Source: Paraglaciecola sp. T6c (GTDB lineage: Bacteria > Pseudomonadota > Gammaproteobacteria > Enterobacterales > Alteromonadaceae). From it: DNA of 64,000 nucleotides. How positions within the stretch are numbered: the first letter of the stretch is position 1; each line of letters begins with the position of its first letter. The notes under the pieces were generated by a model that saw only the letters and a list, made by a program, of their open reading frames with translations, did no database searches and was not told where the DNA came from. The translations under genes and the position numbers were made by a program. This document shows, one piece after another, positions 1-8,626 of this stretch. The stretch lies in assembly GCF_000014225.1 (NCBI RefSeq), contig NC_008228.1, forward strand, positions 2,108,001 through 2,172,000, in the 5' to 3' direction.

Positions 1-1
1 G

Positions 2-322
2 CATGATTACTATTTGCAAGCCATTCTCTATACCTTGGCGCTGCATCGTTGGCTTAAAAGTAAAAAATCGGATTATGCCTACGCTGATGACATAGGCGGT
101 GCCTATTACACCTTCTTGCGTGGAATGCACAGTGAAAAGTCTGGAAATGGAGTATTTTATTTGATGCCAGCGCAAGCCTTGATAGAAGATTTAGATGCAC
201 TGTTTAATGGCGAATATCAGGTTAACAGTGAGCCTCAACTTGCATCGTCAACGGCAGCTAAAAACAGCAAGGATAGCGGCGATGATGCGCCCGCTGCGCA
301 AGGACAGTTAGACTTATGGTAA
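2..322 (+). CDS. recB: RecBCD subunit RecB, C-terminal end (partial)
   Basis: This is the last 106 codons of RecB, the helicase-nuclease subunit of the RecBCD double-strand-break repair enzyme; the rest lies left of the window. The visible part begins HDYYLQAILYTLALHRWL. It contains the QxxxY motif (QAILY) that closes the RecB-family nuclease domain, followed by the aromatic/glycine-rich segment (GGAYYTFLRGM) typical of the RecB C-terminus. A polar tail rich in Ser, Asp and Ala follows. The stop codon overlaps the start of recD by 7 nt, the usual recB-recD coupling. Identity rests on this motif plus the RecD gene directly downstream. Confidence 0.93.
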   Translation, partial: HDYYLQAILYTLALHRWLKSKKSDYAYADDIGGAYYTFLRGMHSEKSGNGVFYLMPAQALIEDLDALFNGEYQVNSEPQLASSTAAKNSKDSGDDAPAAQGQLDLW

Positions 323-2529
323 GCAAATTGATGATAAAAAATGATGTATCAACCCCACAGAGTCAGCAAACACAAGTTCAGGCATCACCGGAGCCGCCCA
401 CGACTGCCAGTATTCTACAAAGCTTGTTGAGTGTAGGTCGAATTCGCCCATTGGACGTGGCATTTGCTGAGTTTATTATGCTTCACGAGCGTAATAAATT
501 GGCGGTAAACACCGCTGGCATTCACGCGCTGGGTTTACTCGCTGCTTATCTCAGCAGCCGATTGGGCGAGCAAGATAGCTGCCTCAATCTCGATGGATTT
601 TATCAGCCATTTTTACCCTTTTATCGTTTCGATTCTGCGCCTGTGCTTATGTCTATTTTAGAGGCATCTAGCTGCGTTTCGGTAGTTGAAGAGCCGCGCT
701 TTAATCAAGCATCTGATGCTGTGGCCGGTTCAGATACCCGTTCTGATACAGGTAACAATACTTCATCGCATGATCGTTATTCTTCGGCCCAGCATTTACC
801 GGCCCAGCAGTTATCGGCCAAGCAGTTACACACTCATCAGGCGCAGGAACATCAGTCTCAAAGTAAGCCTTTGATTTTACAGGGGCATGAACTTTACATG
901 CAGCGTTATTGGCAGTACGAAGTGCAACTGGCAGAAAAAATAAACAGCATGACAGGGCGCACGAGTACCTTAGATATTGAACAGGGCAGAGCATTGCTAG
1001 GGCAATTGTTTGTTTCAGCACCCGATGATGTAGGTGATGAAAGAGACCTTAATGATGTAAACCGTCAAAGTGGTCATGGCCACGCCCAGCGGGAGCCTGA
1101 AATAGATTGGCAAAAAGTGGCGGTGTGTCTTGCGGCGAGCCAAAGCGTGAGTGTGATCACCGGTGGACCAGGGACAGGGAAAACAACCACTGTGATCCGG
1201 TTGATGGCTCTTTTACAGGGCTTGGCGCGACATAAAGGCAAAAAACTGCAAATTAAACTGGCTGCGCCAACAGGAAAAGCCGCTGCGCGTTTGAGCCAGT
1301 CTATCAGTGCCGCCATGGACAAACTACCGGACGCCTTAAAGCCTGATTTACCTAGTCAGTGCAGCACTATTCATAGGTTATTGGGCAGTATTCCAAATAG
1401 CCCTTATTTTCGCTTTAACCAGCAACACCCCTTGCACGTCGATGTGCTGATAGTGGATGAAGCGTCCATGGTTGATTTACCCTTAATGAGTAAGCTATTT
1501 GCGGCTTTGCCTAGGCATGCAAAGATTGTTTTATTAGGTGATAAAGACCAACTCGCTTCGGTAGAGGCGGGCAGTGTGCTGTCTGATATCTGTTCTGCGG
1601 CATTGAATTTTTCGCCCACTGTCTTCAATCAATCCCCGCCATACAGTGATCAAGCACTTGGTGTGGTAAAAGACCTGTGCCAGATTGAGTTAAACATCAA
1701 TACCCTAAATAAGGCGCCGATTAGCAATAGCCTTGCCTTGCTGCACAAGAGTTATCGTTTCAGTGAGAAAAGTGGTATTGGCCGCTTAGCGCGGGCTATT
1801 AACATGGGGCGATTGGCGAATGCCAAAGCATTATTTTCAGATGATGTTTACCAAGATGTAGTATGGCAAACCAGTGATGATCCAAAAGCCTTGGTGAATA
1901 GACTGCTGCCGGATTACCAACGATATTTCGAGCGCGTAAGGCAGGTCTGCGCCCGAGGAACCCTTAGCACGCAGGGTATTGAGGTCTTTGCGTTATTACA
2001 GCAACAACAAGTCTTGTGCGCGCAAAAAGAGGCGAGTTGGGGCGTAAAGCAAATGAATGTCTTGATTGAGTCTGAGCTGAATAAACACGGAGCCATTGAA
2101 CTAGGTCGAGATTTCTATATTGGCCGGCCCGTTATGCTTAAGCAAAACGACCATAGTTTAGGCTTGTTTAATGGTGATATTGGTATTGCCATGCCTGACG
2201 AGGAAAACGAAGGTCTGATGAAAGTGTGGTTTGTTACTGAGCAAAACACCTTGCGTGGGGTGTTGCCCAGTCGGTTACCTCCCCATGATACGGTTTACGC
2301 CATGACGATACACAAAAGCCAAGGGTCTGAGTTTGATCATGTTTATTTGTGCTTGCCACGCATTGAAACGCGCTCTCAAGCGAGATTGCTCAGCCGAGAG
2401 CTGCTGTACACTGGCCTTACGCGGGCGAAGAAATCGTTCAACTTGTATAGTGACGAGCAGGCCTTGTCGATCAGTGTGGCAAGGCGTTGTCAGCGAGGGA
2501 GTGGGCTAGCTAAGCGTTTACTCCCGTAA
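316..2529 (+). CDS. recD: RecBCD subunit RecD, 5'-3' helicase
   Basis: RecD is the fast 5'-to-3' SF1 helicase subunit of RecBCD. The 737-residue product is longer than E. coli RecD (about 608). Walker A is GGPGTGKT at residues 283-290. The Walker B region (LIVDEASMVD) follows, then the GDKDQL motif. C-terminal motifs include TIHKSQGSEFDH and LLYTGLTRAKK. The extra length lies largely in a low-complexity Ser/Gln/His-rich insert at about residues 128-185, between the N-terminal region and the ATPase core, and a second acidic insert near 236-262. The ATG overlaps the recB stop; an in-frame ATG at 331 is an alternative. The 3' end overlaps the convergent Cache-protein gene by 12 nt. Confidence 0.96.
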   Translation: MVSKLMIKNDVSTPQSQQTQVQASPEPPTTASILQSLLSVGRIRPLDVAFAEFIMLHERNKLAVNTAGIHALGLLAAYLSSRLGEQDSCLNLDGFYQPFLPFYRFDSAPVLMSILEASSCVSVVEEPRFNQASDAVAGSDTRSDTGNNTSSHDRYSSAQHLPAQQLSAKQLHTHQAQEHQSQSKPLILQGHELYMQRYWQYEVQLAEKINSMTGRTSTLDIEQGRALLGQLFVSAPDDVGDERDLNDVNRQSGHGHAQREPEIDWQKVAVCLAASQSVSVITGGPGTGKTTTVIRLMALLQGLARHKGKKLQIKLAAPTGKAAARLSQSISAAMDKLPDALKPDLPSQCSTIHRLLGSIPNSPYFRFNQQHPLHVDVLIVDEASMVDLPLMSKLFAALPRHAKIVLLGDKDQLASVEAGSVLSDICSAALNFSPTVFNQSPPYSDQALGVVKDLCQIELNINTLNKAPISNSLALLHKSYRFSEKSGIGRLARAINMGRLANAKALFSDDVYQDVVWQTSDDPKALVNRLLPDYQRYFERVRQVCARGTLSTQGIEVFALLQQQQVLCAQKEASWGVKQMNVLIESELNKHGAIELGRDFYIGRPVMLKQNDHSLGLFNGDIGIAMPDEENEGLMKVWFVTEQNTLRGVLPSRLPPHDTVYAMTIHKSQGSEFDHVYLCLPRIETRSQARLLSRELLYTGLTRAKKSFNLYSDEQALSISVARRCQRGSGLAKRLLP
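784..828 (+). repeat. Three tandem 15-bp units inside recD
   Basis: Three consecutive in-frame 15-nt units encode SAQHL, PAQQL and SAKQL (RecD residues 157-171). The units are tcggcccagcattta, ccggcccagcagtta and tcggccaagcagtta, differing at a few positions each. They sit in the polar low-complexity insert of RecD and look like a small expanded minisatellite in a region without structural constraint. Confidence 0.8.
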
Positions 2530-5500
2530 GTGCCCCCGCAGCATATTGGCGCTGGTGGTTAAACTGGCAATGGTACCAATCACCCCCGCTAATGAAGCGG
2601 CGATGATGTACAGCGACTGACCAGAGGTAAGAGCGACAGCACCTATGACTAAGACCAACAACAAGCCTAGCGGTACTCTATAGCTTTTCCATGTGCCTGC
2701 TTCTCCGTCATTCACTAACTGACTCATGGATTCTGGGCTTTCAGCATGTAACACAAAATGCGCAAAGCTTTGATTGATAATAGCCACATGCCGGCGTTCA
2801 ACTTTTATTAAGCCCGCTAACGCGAGGTGCTCTATCATTTCGCTATTTTTAGGGTTGATATATTGCCCTTTTGCAAGATTGTATAAAGCGAGTTTTTCAG
2901 CGTTGGAGCATAACTCCCACTTGTAGCGATACAATGCCCCTGCTTTTAACAATATGTAATTAATGGTGGCCCAATATCGGGTACTGTAGAGCTTGCTAGG
3001 CGGTTGTTTTACGTTGTCGTATACCCGATGCAGGTTCTCTTTAGCGAACCAGTTGAGTGCTCTGGAAACCGAGCTAAAATTGGGCCCTTTAAGAGGAAGT
3101 ACCAGTTCATCAGTGGGCACAGCACGCGGCTCTGTTATAGCGAACAAGCAGGCTAAATCTCTGAACATGTCTATTTCGTCGTGTAGTACGTCTTGGTCGA
3201 TTTGCTGAGTGATTTTCGCCGGTAAGATGACATTGAAATCCAGCAAACAGTCAGCCCAAGATAAGTAATCAGCGTGGGCTAATTTGGCTGTATCGTTTAC
3301 CTGACCTAGGGGATCTTTCATTTTAACTCGTTGCAAACTATAGAAACCAGCGTACAGGGTTAAGCTTTCAATTTTACCGAGCAGCACCAGTGATTTAAGC
3401 TCCATGAGTAAACCCAGTAGCTCATTCCTGAGTTTGGGGACTTCTAAACACACCTCAATATCCCACATTTCGATAGCGAACCCCGTCATTTCAGGGCCGA
3501 TGTGCAGCACCATTTTCACATTGGGTAAATCGACTTTTTCTTGCTTAAAATGTTGCAAACATGGACTGTTTTGCAGTAATAAAGCAAAGCAGGCCAATGA
3601 CTGTGCCCCTGTTGTCTCTTTGCCTTGGTTTTTTTGTTCTGTCTTCTGTTGTGTTTCTTGAAGTATTATATGCGGCTTAGACACTGCGCCTTCTTCTGTT
3701 AGCGGTGTTAAGTGAAGCAACGTGGTTAGATCAATACCGTTAGGCTTGGCTGAGTCTACCTTGAGCGTTAAATGCGGTGAAATTTGCTCACAGTCCTCAT
3801 TGCGCATGGGTAAATTTAGGCCACGTATGTGTCGTAAGAAAAACGACGAGTAATACAATCTTTGCCACAACGTCACTCGATTAAAGTGAAGCCAGGCGAT
3901 CAGCATCAGCGTAATCGCAATGACCCCTAATATCATTGCCCAAACGGGCATAGTGAGATCATAATTCGCTAAACGATCGTAAGCGCTTTTAATGGTTTCG
4001 CCACCTGTTGTAGCAACGTCGTCTTCGGTATATTGCGTTTCGTTGGATTTTCCTTCATCAATCTGCTCGTGAGGTTCGTTCATCTCAGGTGTGTGCGAAA
4101 AAGCAATAAAGGAGTCTAACCAAGGCCAATCTTGAGTCGCGCTTATCAAATCCAGCGCATTAGGGAAGTCGTTTGGGGTTACAGCAGTGGAGTAGTGTTC
4201 ACACTGTTTCTTTAAACTGCGCATGTTTGTTTGCTGTGTCATTGGCTTGTTGCTCTCGCCACTACCTTTCAATAAAGCCGCGGCTTTCATACGATGCTTG
4301 GTAATAGAATTTGGAAAACGCGTGAGACCTAAAGCGGCAATTTCTGCTCGCTCTCGATTCAGCTTATTGCAATCTTGATATTGATAATAATGCGCTAAAT
4401 TTTTCAGCGGGATCGTCATGACGGACTTAAGGTATAGTGCTTGTACTAGAGCGAGAGCGCCTAACCCTAACGCTAGAAAGACAGCACCTTTTGTTCCCTT
4501 ACCATGAATAGAGAAACTTTCTCCTGCGGATTCAAAAAGTAACTTGTACCCACGGTAACCAAAATAAAATATGACCAGTAGGGTACCAATGGCGATAAAT
4601 GTCACCCAATATCCAGCACTCTCTTGCGGATAAATAGCGAGGTGGGTAAACGTGAAAAGGCAGTACATGATGCCAATGAGCGTGGAGCTTATATGCAGCA
4701 TTTCTTTGGTATCAAAGGTGGCGGGTAAATTCACTACTTGCTTGAGTCTATCGGTATCGAATAGTCGGCCAAGCAACCAACTCGTGCATGTTAAGAACGT
4801 CACAAATACGGCAAAACTAATGCACAGAAACATAAACTGACTTGTCATCAGCGCATCTAGGCTGTCGTTGGGGTAAAACACCACCACCGCCCACTGATCA
4901 ATCACACTGGGTCGTACAAAAAAGCGGCCTGCTTGGCCGTGATAAAACCCATCGATTGCTTGGTTAACCGTTGAATTTTCAGCATCCGTATTGTCCAGTG
5001 CTGCGCGGATCCGTTGGCTGAGTACAGGGCTGTGATTACCTGAATAATAAAGGTTTTCCACTAAGGAGCGGCTAGCGTCACTGTGAAATAATACGTCACC
5101 GTTATCTCTGTCGACCACCATGAACGTCATGTCCATTGGGGCCGGTTTGGCTAGGCTAATACTGGGTAGCAATACATCGGCGGCAATCACATCGGCATAG
5201 CGTTTATTGCTGGGCTCGCTTTGGACGTTATACCCACTGGCGTGACTGTGAATGCCTGTATTGCTGCCATCGTGCAGCGGCATCGAGATGGTGGTGCCAC
5301 GGGTCGCATTATTGACGTTGAGCAGGCGCTGAATGAAGACTTGGTTGTATCCATTAGATTGAAGAGTATCGTCATTTTTAGGGGGTAATCGCCAGCCTTT
5401 TTGATCGCGAATTTTTTTGAAATAGTCTCGGTTAGATAACTCAAATCCTGCAGGTAATACATTGTTTTCAACAAAGTAAAAGGACGGTGTCAAAATAAAG

Positions 5501-7323
5501 CCATCTTTGTTGAGCAGAAAAATATTGAGTATTTTTAGCGGGGGATTTGCTTGCGGTGATGAGGCAACGTATGTGTCTAGACTTTCATCGGGAAAGTGTT
5601 CCAGAGCTAAATTTTGTGCGAAAAAGTCGATGATCTGCGCGTCGTCTGGCAAGGTGTCATCATCGTTTAGATAGTCGAACAAGTTAGCCTTGTGAAGATC
5701 GCTTTCAATTGTAAGCTGTGTACCTTTGCAGGCGTAACGAATAAAGAATTGATTTTTTGCGTTGACGGCAGCGTTGGGTAAATTGCTGAAATTGGGCGGC
5801 GCTTTATTGCTTGCACCATGCTCGGCTTGAGCACGTTTAAGCTCATCTGGCGCGAGTTTGTGATCTTCAACGTTGAGGCACGGGTTATCTGTGATACTCA
5901 GTAACCCCTGATGAAAATTGTCTAATAAGTCGAGCTGAGTTTGTCGCTTATCACGTGCTCGCGTTTGGCCGTCATTTTTGTGTGTATCTGTGCTTTTTTG
6001 CAGGATTTGGTAAAAAGTACGGTACTGGGCGAGTTTGTTAAATACTTCGTAGACGTCGTGCTCCATTTCTTGGGCGATTGTTGAGCCATAGTCCATGGCC
6101 CGCAGGTCTTTGTCGTAGCGTACAACGTACTTTTGTAAATAAGCCAAAAGCAAAGACAAAACCACGATAAAGAAAGCGTAACTGATGAGGTGGGTGAGAT
6201 TACGCGTGGCTGGGGTGATCGAATGGGTAACCGGCAACAGAAACAAACGCACGAGGGCCAACATAAATAGCAGACTCACAATGCTGACGACCAATAATGA
6301 CGCATTCCAACTGGTTGTGCTTTGTTGGATTAGTTTGGCTCTGGGCATTAGCCCAATGAGATACAGATGATTTAAGGTGTTGGTTTCACCCTCGTGCTCA
6401 TACTGCAAAGGAATGTCTAGTGCGAAAGGGAAAGCAAATACGCGATATTTTCCATAAGACAAAGTGATATCGATATGGCTACTGTAACTTGGCAAAGGGA
6501 CTTTGCCTTTAATATCAGCCTCTTCAGCCATGGACAACAAAGAGCGCGATTCTTGGCGTAAAAAGGCACGGTTAATGCTGGTTAAATCAACAATGGATAT
6601 GGTTTTTTCATGACCCACCGAGGCGAGTACTTCTCCTTCTTTACTGGCAAATAAATATTGGCTAAAACCTGCTTGGGGGGTAGGCAGAATATCCTCTACA
6701 TCTAAAGTTGCGCTAAACTTTTTTTGTAATTTTGGTGCCGTTTCTGGAAGTTGCTCGCTATCTGTGCCAGTTGCAGATATGGCGTTGTCACTCACGTTTG
6801 CGCTATCGCCCAAGGCGTTTGAGTCTGTAATTTTCCCTTGAGCTTGTATTCCTGGTTCGATTTTAGTCGCTGGGGAGACGTCGCTCGCATCAAACTCACT
6901 GTTGCTTGAAGGGGAGGTTTCTTCGGGGGCTTTCGTTTCTAGTGTACTTGCGGTGGCTGTTTCACTAACATCTTTAATGTGAATTTGCTGCGCCGATAAT
7001 TGGTAAAGCAGCGTTGTTGCCGTTTCTCTGGTTAAGTTGTCGGATGTGCGTTGATAGCTCGGCATAAGGGAGCGTATCGAGGTTTCACTTTCGCTATAAT
7101 CATGAGCGCGTTTAATTTTATCTAGATTTTCGTTTAGCGTATTGGATGCTTCGTACAGGATCCGGTACAGATTGTTGTTACTTGAGCCTTCTTCGATGTT
7201 GCTGTAGTACAAATAGGTATATAACCCCGCCGCACAAAGCAGAATAATAAACAACAAAAATAGGCGTCTTTTTGGCGTTTTAGACGGGGATGGGGTATTC
7301 TGCGCCACCGATTTTTCCGACAT
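2518..7323 (-). CDS. Very large multi-pass membrane protein with Cache-type sensor region
   Basis: I do not recognise a named gene. The protein has 1601 residues from the ATG at 7323, chosen because a purine-rich GGAAGAGG lies 9 nt upstream; a TTG 33 nt further up is possible. One TM helix lies at about 21-40 and further helices near 338-361, 376-397, 824-850, 873-897, 901-926, 944-963, 1123-1146 and 1548-1588. A long extracytoplasmic region at about 400-820 resembles double-Cache sensors, with NRDYFKKI, then a segment around GTTISMPL, and MVVDRDNGDVLFHSD. The C-terminal part of about 400 residues is soluble. I see no HAMP, kinase, GGDEF, EAL or chemoreceptor signature, so the output is unknown. 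A second Ser/Glu-rich periplasmic stretch lies at about 110-180. Confidence 0.85.
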   Translation of the reverse strand: MSEKSVAQNTPSPSKTPKRRLFLLFIILLCAAGLYTYLYYSNIEEGSSNNNLYRILYEASNTLNENLDKIKRAHDYSESETSIRSLMPSYQRTSDNLTRETATTLLYQLSAQQIHIKDVSETATASTLETKAPEETSPSSNSEFDASDVSPATKIEPGIQAQGKITDSNALGDSANVSDNAISATGTDSEQLPETAPKLQKKFSATLDVEDILPTPQAGFSQYLFASKEGEVLASVGHEKTISIVDLTSINRAFLRQESRSLLSMAEEADIKGKVPLPSYSSHIDITLSYGKYRVFAFPFALDIPLQYEHEGETNTLNHLYLIGLMPRAKLIQQSTTSWNASLLVVSIVSLLFMLALVRLFLLPVTHSITPATRNLTHLISYAFFIVVLSLLLAYLQKYVVRYDKDLRAMDYGSTIAQEMEHDVYEVFNKLAQYRTFYQILQKSTDTHKNDGQTRARDKRQTQLDLLDNFHQGLLSITDNPCLNVEDHKLAPDELKRAQAEHGASNKAPPNFSNLPNAAVNAKNQFFIRYACKGTQLTIESDLHKANLFDYLNDDDTLPDDAQIIDFFAQNLALEHFPDESLDTYVASSPQANPPLKILNIFLLNKDGFILTPSFYFVENNVLPAGFELSNRDYFKKIRDQKGWRLPPKNDDTLQSNGYNQVFIQRLLNVNNATRGTTISMPLHDGSNTGIHSHASGYNVQSEPSNKRYADVIAADVLLPSISLAKPAPMDMTFMVVDRDNGDVLFHSDASRSLVENLYYSGNHSPVLSQRIRAALDNTDAENSTVNQAIDGFYHGQAGRFFVRPSVIDQWAVVVFYPNDSLDALMTSQFMFLCISFAVFVTFLTCTSWLLGRLFDTDRLKQVVNLPATFDTKEMLHISSTLIGIMYCLFTFTHLAIYPQESAGYWVTFIAIGTLLVIFYFGYRGYKLLFESAGESFSIHGKGTKGAVFLALGLGALALVQALYLKSVMTIPLKNLAHYYQYQDCNKLNRERAEIAALGLTRFPNSITKHRMKAAALLKGSGESNKPMTQQTNMRSLKKQCEHYSTAVTPNDFPNALDLISATQDWPWLDSFIAFSHTPEMNEPHEQIDEGKSNETQYTEDDVATTGGETIKSAYDRLANYDLTMPVWAMILGVIAITLMLIAWLHFNRVTLWQRLYYSSFFLRHIRGLNLPMRNEDCEQISPHLTLKVDSAKPNGIDLTTLLHLTPLTEEGAVSKPHIILQETQQKTEQKNQGKETTGAQSLACFALLLQNSPCLQHFKQEKVDLPNVKMVLHIGPEMTGFAIEMWDIEVCLEVPKLRNELLGLLMELKSLVLLGKIESLTLYAGFYSLQRVKMKDPLGQVNDTAKLAHADYLSWADCLLDFNVILPAKITQQIDQDVLHDEIDMFRDLACLFAITEPRAVPTDELVLPLKGPNFSSVSRALNWFAKENLHRVYDNVKQPPSKLYSTRYWATINYILLKAGALYRYKWELCSNAEKLALYNLAKGQYINPKNSEMIEHLALAGLIKVERRHVAIINQSFAHFVLHAESPESMSQLVNDGEAGTWKSYRVPLGLLLVLVIGAVALTSGQSLYIIAASLAGVIGTIASLTTSANMLRGHLRE

Positions 7324-7487
7324 TGACTTGCACCTCTTCCTTGTGTTGTTAAACAACAGGTCAAAACTAAGGAAAAATCAAGTTTTAGGCTTAAAATTTG
7401 CGCAAGTCTGCTACGTGCGCCACACTAAAATAGCGCGCACAGGTGCGTAGTAACTCATTACTTTCATTCAAAATTCAGGAACTCAAC

Positions 7488-7880
7488 ATGACGGAAATTT
7501 CAGCGGAAGAATTTATTGCCCTTAGCAAGTTATTACCAGAAGAGCGTTTTGATTACGCTATTACTCGTATGATTGAGCGTCAGCATTTGTGGGGATTATT
7601 CGGCGACAATGGCTGGCTAATGCTTAAAGCTGAAGATGATGCTTGTATACCCGTATGGCCTTACGCTGAATTTGCGCAAGCTTGGGTTAAAAATGACTTC
7701 CCAGATTGTGAGCCGAAGCAAATTGACTTTGCCCAGTGGCATCAGGTGTGGTTACCCGGTATGCAACAAAATGGTACCTTGGTGTTGGTGTTCCCATTGA
7801 GTGAAGATGAAGAAGGGATCATGCTTGAAGCCCAGGAAATGCTTGAATGTATTAATGAGGAACTGCAAACAGAATCCTAG
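7488..7880 (+). CDS. DUF2750 family protein
   Basis: A 130-residue soluble acidic protein. The motif pattern (ALSKLLPEERFDYAITRM, then GLFGDNGWLML and VWPYAEFAQAW) matches the DUF2750 family as I know it; no function has been established. The ATG at 7488 is preferred because CAGGAA lies just upstream and family members begin near this point; an in-frame upstream start at 7443 would add 15 unlikely residues. The stop overlaps the GTG of the next gene by one base, so the two are probably translationally coupled. Confidence 0.85.
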   Translation: MTEISAEEFIALSKLLPEERFDYAITRMIERQHLWGLFGDNGWLMLKAEDDACIPVWPYAEFAQAWVKNDFPDCEPKQIDFAQWHQVWLPGMQQNGTLVLVFPLSEDEEGIMLEAQEMLECINEELQTES

Positions 7881-8494
7881 TGACGTCTTCTCTTTATGCT
7901 GAGGCTAGTGATGATGCGGGCCTAGGGGTTAACCACGCCCGCATCAACGTCTATATCGCCAATCGGCCAAATTACCAAGATTTATCTCTACTAAATACAA
8001 TGCGCCCCTTTTGCACGGGGGACATTGAAGCGCTCAATCGACAGTGTGGTAATGGCTGGCGTAAAGTCTTTAATGTTTATGCAAAATTAGTGTTTGCTTG
8101 GCGAAGTGCGGATCCCGTATTAGATGCATGTTTGCCCGGTGCGGGCTGTGCAAGCTGGCAAGTCTATAGGGATACAGTCTTGCTGCAAAAAGACAGTCAG
8201 ACCGCTTTGCTTTTTAACCCGCCCTTACCACAGCAAGACTTGCCTAATTACGGCAACGGCTGCGCTGATAACGCTATAACGGGCACAATTCATAATGCGT
8301 ATCACATTATAATGGGCCGTACTTATGCAAAATCTTTAGTTCAGACTGCAGGTTTGAACTTAACATGGCACGGTGAAGAGTTTGCTATTGATCAGATTGC
8401 CCGCACAGTGGTTTGCCCATACTTTGATTACCGCCAGTTATCCAATATTAAAATTATCCGCTTAGTTGAATTGTTAAAATCGCTTAATCAATAG
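7880..8494 (+). CDS. Conserved hypothetical protein, 204 aa
   Basis: I do not recognise a domain with confidence. The start is GTG in a TAGTG overlap with the DUF2750 gene, and no ATG is close. The protein is soluble, with no signal peptide or membrane helix. Visible features are an INVYIANRPNYQDL segment near residue 23, a CGNGWRKVFNVYAKL segment near residue 56, several cysteines (about 44, 56, 83, 90), and GTIHNAYHIIMGRTYA near residue 135. The His- and Asn-rich central part could be an active site, but that is only an impression. Tight coupling to the DUF2750 gene suggests a shared role. Confidence 0.75.
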   Translation: MTSSLYAEASDDAGLGVNHARINVYIANRPNYQDLSLLNTMRPFCTGDIEALNRQCGNGWRKVFNVYAKLVFAWRSADPVLDACLPGAGCASWQVYRDTVLLQKDSQTALLFNPPLPQQDLPNYGNGCADNAITGTIHNAYHIIMGRTYAKSLVQTAGLNLTWHGEEFAIDQIARTVVCPYFDYRQLSNIKIIRLVELLKSLNQ

Positions 8495-8626
8495 CCATTT
8501 GATTTCTACTTTTAGAAAAGCGCGCAGTTATTTTTTATTAGTGGGTGTAAATAGCCAAATTGACTTGATAAAGCCGCTGATATTAACAACAATTCGCAGC
8601 CTTTATTGATTATGTTTGAGCGTGTT

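Noticed and set aside
7349-7361. Near-palindrome GTTGTTTAACAAC upstream of the large Cache protein
   Set aside because: Short, imperfect, AT-rich and single; such sequences arise easily by chance.
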